From JAAYEL01 sp964344625 (GTDB lineage: Bacteria; Bacillota; Clostridia; Tissierellales; Peptoniphilaceae): a stretch of DNA of 15,410 nucleotides. Position numbers and translations under genes: made by a program. The stretch is from NCBI GenBank assembly GCA_964344625.1, contig CAYFNZ010000028.1, positions 1-15,410 of the forward strand, in the 5' to 3' direction. Each line of letters opens with the position of its first letter. The stretch's first letter is position 1. Shown in pieces: positions 7,469 through 13,594 of this stretch. The notes below the pieces were generated by a model, which worked only from the letters and a program-made list of their open reading frames with translations, was not told the origin of the DNA and ran no database searches.

Positions 7469-8686
7469 TTAATTTTTAGCGTTCTTTTCCTTTATTTCTT
7501 GCTCTTTTATCTTATCCCTTAGTCTCTTTCTTGCCACATAGCCTTCTATTTCTCTTCTTTCAGCTCTTTCAACCATCAAAACGCCTTCTTTGACATCTTT
7601 TGTAACAGTCGAGCCTGCTGCGATATAGCCATCTTTTTCAATCCTAACAGGGGCAACTAGGTTGACATTCGAACCTAAAAAGGCACCATCTCCAACAACT
7701 GCCTTATGTTTGAATTTGCCATCATAGTTTGCAAAAATTACCCCGCAACTAACATTAATGTCCTTACCAAGCTCAGCATCTCCTATATAGGCAAGATGTC
7801 CGGCTTTAGTACCTTCGCCCACAACAGAATTCTTGACTTCGACAAAGTTTCCGATGTGGACGTGTTTTTTAAGATGGGCATTTGGCCTTAATCTGGCATA
7901 TGGACCAATATTAGTATAATCTTCAATCTCTGATTTTTCAACAAATGAAGTGAAAACTTCGACATTATTGTGAATAATTGAATCTTCTATCTTAGAATTA
8001 AAACCGATAAAGCAATTTTCCCCTATTACGGTCTTTCCTAAAATTCTTACTCCTGATTCAATTCTTGTGCCTTGGCCAATTTTGACCCCTTTTTCTATAG
8101 TTACAGTATCTGGATTTTCAATGAAGATATTTTGCTCCATATATTCTTTATTTATTGACTTTCTCAAGTAAGAATCAGCCCTTGACAAGTCCTCATATGA
8201 CCTAGCCAATAAAAGCTTATTTCCAGACTTTGAATTTATCCTTTTAACTTCTTTTAGAGAATCTTTCAAATTAGATAAGTATTCCTTACAGCTAAAAGTT
8301 TCTTCTTTTATTGAGTCTAAGAAAATGCCCCCCTTAATACCATAGATAGCTGCACTGGAGTCTTCTTCAAATACCATGTCATGGTCATCTAACTTATCAT
8401 AAAGTTTATTAATGTGTTTAGCCTTTACTAAAGGCATATTAGCATTAAAGAATACTAGTAAGTCCTCTTCGTTTATATATTTATTTACAACTTTTTCTTC
8501 AATTACTTCAACGTATTGCCTATCAATTTCTACTTCCATACCTAGCTTATCACTTATGATATAAACTTGGTCAACACCTGCTTCTTTACTTGAAAGAATT
8601 GGATATTCTATAACTGGTTTATTTACAAGCTTAGTATAGAAAGAAAAATCTTGTCCCTCATCTGTAAATAAAAAAACTTTTTTCAT
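7469..8686 (-). CDS. glmU: GlmU-like glucosamine-1-phosphate acetyltransferase with degenerate uridylyltransferase half
   Basis: GlmU normally acetylates glucosamine 1-phosphate and then couples it to UTP, giving UDP-GlcNAc for the cell wall. The C-terminal left-handed beta-helix (about 185-385) is well kept, with RLRP, GNFVEVKNS, KAGHLAYIGD carrying the catalytic His297, ANYDGK near 319-324 and AAGSTVTKDV. The N-terminal part is short (405 residues in total against about 456). It lacks the LAAGxGTRM nucleotide loop: residues 1-14 read MKKVFLFTDEGQDF. Aligned by eye, the metal-binding Asp of GDTPLL is Asn83 in NANMPLV, and the second metal ligand Asn (GVNxR) is replaced by Ser163. The protein is therefore probably acetyltransferase only. 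GGAGG at 8691-8695 supports the start. It is the first gene of the leftward operon and divergent from murC. The symbol marks homology rather than full bifunctional activity. Confidence 0.85.
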   Translation of the reverse strand: MKKVFLFTDEGQDFSFYTKLVNKPVIEYPILSSKEAGVDQVYIISDKLGMEVEIDRQYVEVIEEKVVNKYINEEDLLVFFNANMPLVKAKHINKLYDKLDDHDMVFEEDSSAAIYGIKGGIFLDSIKEETFSCKEYLSNLKDSLKEVKRINSKSGNKLLLARSYEDLSRADSYLRKSINKEYMEQNIFIENPDTVTIEKGVKIGQGTRIESGVRILGKTVIGENCFIGFNSKIEDSIIHNNVEVFTSFVEKSEIEDYTNIGPYARLRPNAHLKKHVHIGNFVEVKNSVVGEGTKAGHLAYIGDAELGKDINVSCGVIFANYDGKFKHKAVVGDGAFLGSNVNLVAPVRIEKDGYIAAGSTVTKDVKEGVLMVERAERREIEGYVARKRLRDKIKEQEIKEKNAKN

Positions 8687-8706
8687 AACGCCTCCATTTC
8701 AAACTA

Positions 8707-8735
8707 ATTATATAATGAATTAAAATATTAGTAAA
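8707..8735 (-). promoter_or_regulatory. Probable promoter of the glmU-prs-pth-mfd-foldase operon
   Basis: On the minus strand, TATAAT (complement of 8707-8712) is preceded after 17 bases by TTTACT (complement of 8730-8735), a partial match to TTGACA. It lies about 20 bases upstream of the glmU start inside the very A/T-rich divergent spacer. It is the best candidate there, but A/T-rich sequence produces such matches easily. Confidence 0.5.
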
Positions 8736-8766
8736 ATTAACTTATTATTAATTTAAGCCCATATTG

Positions 8767-8775
8767 TGGTATACT
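8767..8775 (+). promoter_or_regulatory. Extended -10 promoter of murC
   Basis: TGGTATACT fits the extended -10 form TGnTATAAT in eight of nine positions. The -35 region about 17 bases upstream is poor (ATTAAT), which extended -10 promoters tolerate. Transcription would begin near 8782 and give a leader of under 20 bases. Confidence 0.5.
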
Positions 8776-8785
8776 TCTTTTGTAG

Positions 8786-8793
8786 AAAAGGAG
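8786..8793 (+). promoter_or_regulatory. Ribosome binding site deciding the murC start
   Basis: AAAAGGAG ends five bases before the ATG at 8799. An upstream in-frame GTG at 8766 lies inside the predicted promoter and has no ribosome site, so the shorter protein is preferred. Confidence 0.75.
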
Positions 8794-8798
8794 TAGAT

Positions 8799-10181
8799 AT
8801 GTTCATTTTTAATTTAAATGCTAAAGATTACAAAAAAATACATTTTATAGGCATAGGCGGAGTCAGTATGAGTGGGATTGCCCTATTGCTTAAAAAACAA
8901 GGCTATGAAATTTCAGGATCTGATAGGAATGAATCAAAGTACTTAAAGCACCTTTATGAAAATGATATAAAAATTTATATCGGACAAGAGGCTTCAAACA
9001 TCTCTGACCAAGACATTTTTGTCTATACAGATGCCATACTTCCAGACAACGAAGAACTTATAGCGGCTAAAAAAACAGGCAAGCCAGTAGTAACAAGAGG
9101 GGAATTTCTTGGAGCCCTAATGAGAAACTACAAGAGGTCCATAGCTATTTCTGGCTCTCATGGAAAGTCAACCTCAACATCCATGCTTTCAAAAATCTTG
9201 GTAGATGCCAAGGCTGATGCTTCTATCCTTTTAGGAGGAATGCTTGATGAAATCGATGGAAATGTCCTAGTTGGTAAAAGCGATATCTTATTGACAGAAG
9301 CATGCGAATTTAAGGGAAATATCCTTTATTACTATCCAGCAACTGTCATCATCCTTAATATAGATGAAGACCACCTAGACTACTACAAGGACCTAAATCA
9401 TATTGTAGAAACTTTTATTGGCTACATGAAAAACCTAGATGAAAATTCAAAGGCTATCATCAATATCGATGACCCAAATACCCACAGGTTGTTAGACCAT
9501 GTCAAGGGTCAAGTAATAACTTTTGGTCAGTCCAAGGATGCAGACTATATAATTGACAACCTAAGCTTTAACGAAGACGGCTTCCCTAGGTTTGACCTAA
9601 TTCACGGTGAAGAAGTCATGCCTTTAAGCCTAGATATCTTAGGAGACTATAACATTTACAATGCTGCTGCATCTGCAATTGCCGCCCTTGAAAATGGCAT
9701 TGATTTTGCTACTATCCAAGAATCTCTTGCCTCCTACCATTCTCTTCATAGAAGACTAGAAACAGTAGGCTTTCACAATGGAGCTGAGGTTATGACCGAC
9801 TATGGCCACCACCCTGTTGAGATTAAAAACACTCTTAACTCTTTAAAAAAGAAGAAACATAATAAGATAATTTCTGTTTTTCAACCTCACACATATTCAA
9901 GAACAAAAGCCCTACTAGACGATTTTTCACAAGCCTTCTACGATGCTGATGAAGTCGTGGTTACTGAAATTTTTGCAGCAAGGGAAAAGTTTGACCCTAG
10001 TATCAAATCAGAAGACCTTGTAAAAAAACTTATACAAAATGGGGTAAATGCTATTTACCTACAAACCTTTGACGAAGCTAGTAACTACTTGAAAAAAAGA
10101 CTAAAACCAGGAAACATCTGCATCACAACCGGATGTGGAAACCCTGATGTCTTAGCAGAAATGATTGCAGACAACGAATAA
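8799..10181 (+). CDS. murC: UDP-N-acetylmuramate--L-alanine ligase
   Basis: Adds L-alanine to UDP-MurNAc, the first amino acid of the peptidoglycan stem, using ATP in the cytoplasm. The 460-residue product has the Mur ligase order: an N-terminal UDP-binding fold with HFIGIGGVSMSGIA near 15-29, the ATP loop GSHGKST at 119-125, the central domain with EACEF and ILNIDEDHLDYY, and the C-terminal domain with HRRLE, DYGHHPVEI and FQPHTYSRT. HFIGIGG and DYGHHP together separate MurC from MurD, MurE and MurF. It is transcribed away from glmU across 112 bases, so two wall-precursor genes share one control region. In clostridial genomes murC is often near this cluster in the same direction as glmU. It ends in its own terminator at 10197-10234. 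Confidence 0.97.
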   Translation: MFIFNLNAKDYKKIHFIGIGGVSMSGIALLLKKQGYEISGSDRNESKYLKHLYENDIKIYIGQEASNISDQDIFVYTDAILPDNEELIAAKKTGKPVVTRGEFLGALMRNYKRSIAISGSHGKSTSTSMLSKILVDAKADASILLGGMLDEIDGNVLVGKSDILLTEACEFKGNILYYYPATVIILNIDEDHLDYYKDLNHIVETFIGYMKNLDENSKAIINIDDPNTHRLLDHVKGQVITFGQSKDADYIIDNLSFNEDGFPRFDLIHGEEVMPLSLDILGDYNIYNAAASAIAALENGIDFATIQESLASYHSLHRRLETVGFHNGAEVMTDYGHHPVEIKNTLNSLKKKKHNKIISVFQPHTYSRTKALLDDFSQAFYDADEVVVTEIFAAREKFDPSIKSEDLVKKLIQNGVNAIYLQTFDEASNYLKKRLKPGNICITTGCGNPDVLAEMIADNE

Positions 10182-10196
10182 ATTAAATCAAAAAAC

Positions 10197-10234
10197 TAAG
10201 GTCCTAGAAACAATTTCCGGGACCTTAATTTTTT
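10197..10234 (+). terminator. Terminator of murC
   Basis: Arms TAAGGTCC (10197-10204) and GGACCTTA (10220-10227) pair perfectly. A second short stem, GAAA with TTTC around CAA, lies inside the loop, and a run of T ends the structure at 10229-10234. It lies 15 bases after the murC stop. Confidence 0.85.
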
Positions 10235-10249
10235 GCACAACATTTATAT

Positions 10250-10349
10250 NNNNNNNNNNNNNNNNNNNNNNNNNNNNNNNNNNNNNNNNNNNNNNNNNNN
10301 NNNNNNNNNNNNNNNNNNNNNNNNNNNNNNNNNNNNNNNNNNNNNNNNN
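10250..10349. other. Assembly gap of exactly 100 N
   Basis: One hundred consecutive N replace sequence between the murC terminator and the uraA promoter. Exactly 100 is the usual placeholder for a scaffold gap of unknown size, so the true distance is not known and genes may be missing here. The other bases between murC and uraA hold the murC terminator and the uraA leader. Confidence 0.97.
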
Positions 10350-10378
10350 TCTTTCACAAAGTCGCTCTAAGATAAAAT

Positions 10379-10387
10379 GTTATAATG
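10379..10387 (+). promoter_or_regulatory. Extended -10 promoter upstream of uraA (P1)
   Basis: TGTTATAAT beginning at 10378 is a perfect extended -10 element with the TATAAT hexamer at 10381-10386. No good -35 is found at 16-18 bases. TTCACA at 10353-10358 is too far upstream, at 22 bases. Transcription would start near 10393 and give a leader of about 58 bases that contains the palindrome at 10413-10429. Confidence 0.5.
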
Positions 10388-10391
10388 TTAG

Positions 10392-10420
10392 TTGACATAT
10401 GAACATATATGGATTAGGAT
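10392..10420 (+). promoter_or_regulatory. Second candidate promoter for uraA (P2)
   Basis: A perfect TTGACA at 10392-10397 is followed after exactly 17 bases by TAGGAT (10415-10420), a four-of-six match to TATAAT. Its -10 lies within the left arm of the palindrome at 10413-10429, so a protein bound there would block it. It would start transcription only just upstream of the ribosome site. Confidence 0.35.
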
Positions 10421-10429
10421 ATTCCTAAT
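10413..10429 (+). promoter_or_regulatory. Perfect palindrome upstream of the uraA ribosome site (possible operator)
   Basis: ATTAGGA (10413-10419) and TCCTAAT (10423-10429) form a perfect 7-bp inverted repeat around TAT. It ends five bases before the Shine-Dalgarno sequence AAGGAGGT (10435-10442). There is no T run after it, so it is not an ordinary terminator. It may be a repressor site overlapping promoter P2 or a small leader hairpin. Its ligand or regulator cannot be told from the sequence. Confidence 0.45.
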
Positions 10430-10446
10430 AAAATAAGGAGGTAATA

Positions 10447-10461
10447 ATGAATGAAGGATAA
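10447..10461 (+). other. Four-codon ORF overlapping the uraA start
   Basis: An ATG at 10447 begins a five-codon frame (Met-Asn-Glu-Gly-stop) that overlaps the uraA ATG at 10451 in another frame. Both ATGs are served by the same strong AAGGAGGT, at four and eight bases respectively. Ribosomes may start at either. Whether the mini-ORF is used is unknown. Confidence 0.3.
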
Positions 10462-11716
10462 AAAGTTTTATGGAATTGAAGATAAGCCCCCTATAAGATT
10501 ATTAATCCCTTTGGCCTTGCAACACACCTTTGCAATGTTTGGGGCATCAGTCTTAGTTCCTATTCTTTTTGGTATCAATCCTGGCATAGTATTATTTATG
10601 AACGGTATTGGTACCCTATTATTTATGTTCATCACTAAAAAGAAGTCTCCAGCCTATCTTGGCTCAAGCTTTGGCTTCTTAGCTCCCGGTGCCTACATCA
10701 TAAAAACCCAAGGTTTTGAATATGCTCAGGGCGCCTTTGTAATCGTCGGAATTTTCGGCTGTATCCTTGCTTATATCATTTATAAGTTTGGTACAAAATG
10801 GATAGACATAGTCCTTCCACCAGCTGCCATGGGTGCAGTTGTAGCCCTTATAGGCTTGGAATTAGCAAAAAATACAGTTATGGGAGGTCCTATCGGAGCA
10901 AATCTTATGACAGATACAGCATCAGCATCTGATTGGATAGTCTTTGGAATCACGCTTTTAACAGCAATCATAGGTTCGATTACTTTCAGGGGATTTTTAT
11001 CAACCATACCTATTCTTATCGCAATTATATTCGGCTATATAGCTGCAATATTTCAAAATCAGGTTGATTTTACCCCAGTATTAGAAGCGAAATTATTTAC
11101 CATGCCTACATTTTCTATGGCTAAATTTTCCCTAGAAGCTACGCTTGCCATGCTGCCTGTTATCCTGGTAATAACTGCTGAACATATTTCCCACCAAGTT
11201 GTTACTTCAAACATTGTTGGAAAGGACCTCTTAAAAGATCCAGGTCTTCACAGGTCAATCTTTGCAGATAACTTTTCAACCGCCCTATCCGGCCTTGTAG
11301 GTGGGGTCCCAACCACCACTTACGGTGAAAACATCGGGGTTATGGCTATTACAGGAGTTTATTCAGTTTATGTAATAGGTTTCGCAGGCCTTATTTCCAT
11401 ATTAATGGCCTTTATAGGACCTTTATCAGCCCTTATTTCCACTATCCCGGGAAATGTTATCGGAGGAGTTACCTTCCTACTTTATGGTATGATTGGTAGT
11501 TCAGGAATTAGGCTCCTAGTTGACCAGAAGGTAGACTATAGCAAGTCAGAAAACCTAATACTTACTTCTGTCATATTTATTACCGGTCTAAGTGGTCTTG
11601 CTATAAAATTCGGTACAATGCAACTTCAAGGCATGGTCCTAGCATCCCTAGTTGCAGTTATCCTAAGCCTTTTAATATATTTAATAAAGAAACTTGGTTT
11701 ATCAAACATTGATTAA
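10451..11716 (+). CDS. uraA: Uracil permease, NCS2 family
   Basis: A membrane carrier that imports uracil, in known relatives with protons, for pyrimidine salvage. The 421-residue product matches UraA/PyrP length and is hydrophobic throughout, with a pattern fitting the 14-helix NCS2 fold. The amino end (KPPIRLLIPLALQHTFAMFGAS) is typical of the uracil branch and carries the QH motif at 24-25. The substrate region in helix 8 reads TAEHISH with Glu244 and His248, and helix 10 has TYGENIG with Glu293; these match the uracil-binding residues of E. coli UraA. The start at 10451 is chosen because the ATG at 10447 reaches a stop after four codons. The leader contains a palindrome and two candidate promoters. 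Any pyrimidine attenuator further upstream would be hidden in the assembly gap. Specificity for uracil over xanthine is well supported. Confidence 0.93.
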   Translation: MKDKKFYGIEDKPPIRLLIPLALQHTFAMFGASVLVPILFGINPGIVLFMNGIGTLLFMFITKKKSPAYLGSSFGFLAPGAYIIKTQGFEYAQGAFVIVGIFGCILAYIIYKFGTKWIDIVLPPAAMGAVVALIGLELAKNTVMGGPIGANLMTDTASASDWIVFGITLLTAIIGSITFRGFLSTIPILIAIIFGYIAAIFQNQVDFTPVLEAKLFTMPTFSMAKFSLEATLAMLPVILVITAEHISHQVVTSNIVGKDLLKDPGLHRSIFADNFSTALSGLVGGVPTTTYGENIGVMAITGVYSVYVIGFAGLISILMAFIGPLSALISTIPGNVIGGVTFLLYGMIGSSGIRLLVDQKVDYSKSENLILTSVIFITGLSGLAIKFGTMQLQGMVLASLVAVILSLLIYLIKKLGLSNID

Positions 11717-11759
11717 ATGTTATTATATATATGTCAATAAAAACCTATGAGGTGAAAAT

Positions 11760-11972
11760 ATGTATGATAAACAACAAATGATTTTAGATAAAATGACAAA
11801 AACTTGCACTTGCAAGTCAATCTCTAAGTACAAGATTAAAATGTTAATAGAAGAAGGATATGACTCACTTCAAGAAATTCAAGAAAAAACCGGCGCAGGA
11901 ACAGGTGCCTGCAATGGGAGATACTGCACCGAAAGAATCCTTGAATTAATAGATGAAAAGTGGGAAAATTAA
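11760..11972 (+). CDS. Stand-alone BFD-like [2Fe-2S]-binding protein
   Basis: A 70-residue protein that is essentially one bacterioferritin-associated-ferredoxin-type domain. Four cysteines have the expected spacing: Cys16 and Cys18 (CxC) near the amino end, and Cys51 and Cys56 (CxxxxC) in GTGACNGRYC, with a helical segment between them. The family binds one [2Fe-2S] cluster and is often a module of larger oxidoreductases, or in Bfd helps release iron from bacterioferritin. Here it is free-standing, with no bacterioferritin or oxidoreductase beside it, so its electron or iron partner is unknown. It begins 43 bases after uraA with GAGGTG at 11749-11754 as ribosome site. No convincing separate promoter is seen, so co-transcription with uraA is possible. 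A terminator follows. Confidence 0.85.
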   Translation: MYDKQQMILDKMTKTCTCKSISKYKIKMLIEEGYDSLQEIQEKTGAGTGACNGRYCTERILELIDEKWEN

Positions 11973-11992
11973 TAAAAAAATTGTGACTTTAC

Positions 11993-12044
11993 AAAAATAG
12001 AACTCCATCTAGCTGCGATATCGCTGCCTTGGAGTTCTATTTTT
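11993..12044. terminator. Long bidirectional terminator between BFD-like gene and MATE gene
   Basis: Two perfect 15-bp arms, AAAAATAGAACTCCA (11993-12007) and its complement (12030-12044), enclose 22 bases. The centre of that loop holds the palindrome GCGATATCGC (12015-12024), with further pairing of the adjoining bases, so the 52 bases can fold as one nearly continuous hairpin. A and T runs at the two ends allow termination for both convergent genes. Confidence 0.85.
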
Positions 12045-12066
12045 AATTGCTATTAAAAAATTTTGT

Positions 12067-13443
12067 CTAATGAGTGATTGTTTGTAACCAACGGTTTTTC
12101 CTATAAAGAGGGAATATTAAGAAGAATTTAATAACCTCTTCAAGGCTAACTATGGTAAAAATTACTTCAACTGGTAGCTTAAATACCAAGACCCCAATAA
12201 AGGATGCTGGGATTGCAAATACCCACATGGTTATTAATTCAAATATCAGCGGAAGCTTTGTTTCTCCGCCAGCCCTAAATATTCCTACGAAGATCATACC
12301 ATTTAAGAACCTAAAGGCTATAAATAAGCCCCTAATGATTAGAAGATTTCTAGCCATTTGATAGATATTATCATCCAGGTTACTATAAATCTTTAATAAT
12401 AAATCTGGCAATAAGGCTAGGACTGTAGTTGATATTAACCCAAAAATTAAGCTGATACTGATAAAATAGGTCGCTTGAGTCTTTGCATAATCCTTATCTC
12501 CAGCTCCTAAGCTCTGACCTATCAAGACTGCAGCAGCAGTATTAATAGCATTTACCAAGATGAAAAATATGTTTTGTATGGTATTGGTTAATTGGACTGC
12601 AGCTGTCGCCTCTTTACCTATCCTTGCAAAGGCAACTGAGAACATAAGTTGACCTAACGACCAAAATACTTCAGCTGTAATTATCGGCAAGGCTATCTTA
12701 AAAAACTTAAGTAATATTTCCCTATGAAGACTAAAAAGCTCTATTGGTCTAATAGTATGCCCATTTGGTTTTCTAAAAAGCACAAAGCCAAGTAGCATTA
12801 TAACCTCTACCAATCTTGCAATTAAGGTCCCAATAGCTGCCCCCCTTACACCTAAAGCAGGGGCCCCAAATTTTCCAAAGATGAATACATAGTTGAAAAA
12901 CACGTTTGTAAAAAAGGCTACTATGGATACTAAAAGTGGTTCAAAAGCCCTGTTGCAAGACCTTAAGACAGTATTGAAGACCTGAGAAATTGCAGTCATT
13001 ACAAAGGTCAAGGCAATTAATTTTAAATATCCTGTTCCATAAAAGATTACCTCTTCATCTGGTATCAACAAACTCACTATTTCTTTGGGCCATATCAAGC
13101 TTATGATTGTAAAGATTATCGATAATATGGTTACAAGTTGCAGGGTTATTGATAGGTATCTTCTTACTTGATTAAACTTTCTATCTCCATAAAACTGTGA
13201 GAAAAATACAGCCCCAGCACTACAAAATCCGAAGCTAGCGATCATAAAGAAGAACACGAACTGGTTAACCAAGCCTACCGCCGCAATTTCTGCAGATCCA
13301 AGGGAGCTTATCATGACTGTATCAGCCATATTTATAGACGTTGAAATCAAAAATTGAACAGCCACCGGCAAGGCAACTGCTAACATAGACTTTATAAAAC
13401 TTTTATCTTTCCAAAAAAACTTCTTATTCTGATATGATGCCAT
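12067..13443 (-). CDS. MATE-family efflux transporter
   Basis: A 458-residue polytopic membrane protein of the multidrug and toxic compound extrusion family, which exports cationic drugs or metabolites using Na+ or H+ gradients. The first domain shows the typical opening ALPVAVQFLISTSINMADTVMISSLGSAEIAAVGLVNQ near 24-61, followed by FFSQFYGDRKFNQVRR. The second half begins near residue 245 with a repeat of the same pattern (ALPIITAEVFWSLGQLMFSVAFARIGKEATAAVQ), giving the usual two six-helix bundles. Length and layout are complete. The ATG at 13441-13443 is preceded by GAGAGG about ten bases upstream. The gene is convergent with the BFD-like gene and shares its terminator. Substrate cannot be predicted, and no regulator gene is adjacent. 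Subfamily assignment (NorM or DinF-like) is uncertain. Confidence 0.92.
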   Translation of the reverse strand: MASYQNKKFFWKDKSFIKSMLAVALPVAVQFLISTSINMADTVMISSLGSAEIAAVGLVNQFVFFFMIASFGFCSAGAVFFSQFYGDRKFNQVRRYLSITLQLVTILSIIFTIISLIWPKEIVSLLIPDEEVIFYGTGYLKLIALTFVMTAISQVFNTVLRSCNRAFEPLLVSIVAFFTNVFFNYVFIFGKFGAPALGVRGAAIGTLIARLVEVIMLLGFVLFRKPNGHTIRPIELFSLHREILLKFFKIALPIITAEVFWSLGQLMFSVAFARIGKEATAAVQLTNTIQNIFFILVNAINTAAAVLIGQSLGAGDKDYAKTQATYFISISLIFGLISTTVLALLPDLLLKIYSNLDDNIYQMARNLLIIRGLFIAFRFLNGMIFVGIFRAGGETKLPLIFELITMWVFAIPASFIGVLVFKLPVEVIFTIVSLEEVIKFFLIFPLYRKNRWLQTITH

Positions 13444-13543
13444 TGCAATAAATCCTCTCTTTTTATCTAATGTAGTAAAAATAATAAAATATAGTAACTG
13501 TTTTATATTACACTATTTGTAGAAAAAGGCAAGGCATTTTACG

Positions 13544-13571
13544 AAAAAAGTGGATTAAATTAATAATCCAC
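13544..13571 (-). terminator. Terminator of the DUF362 gene
   Basis: Arms GTGGATTA (13550-13557) and TAATCCAC (13564-13571) surround a six-base loop. On the minus strand the hairpin is followed by six T (complement of 13544-13549). It lies 24 bases after the DUF362 stop and separates that gene from the MATE gene. The 100 bases from here to the MATE start are A/T-rich and presumably hold its promoter, but no single match is convincing. Confidence 0.85.
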
Positions 13572-13594
13572 TCTCATATCACATTATGTTTTTC

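Noticed and set aside
8701..8765. A/T-rich spacer as an origin or attachment site
   Set aside because: No DnaA-box series, repeats or duplicated ends are visible; promoters for two divergent genes account for the base composition.
10353..10386. TTCACA as -35 for the TATAAT at 10381
   Set aside because: The spacing is 22 bases, too long for a sigma-A promoter; the extended -10 element explains the site better.
10165..10395. Open reading frame running through the N block
   Set aside because: About 34 of its 76 codons are undetermined bases, and it starts inside the end of murC; it is an artefact of the gap.
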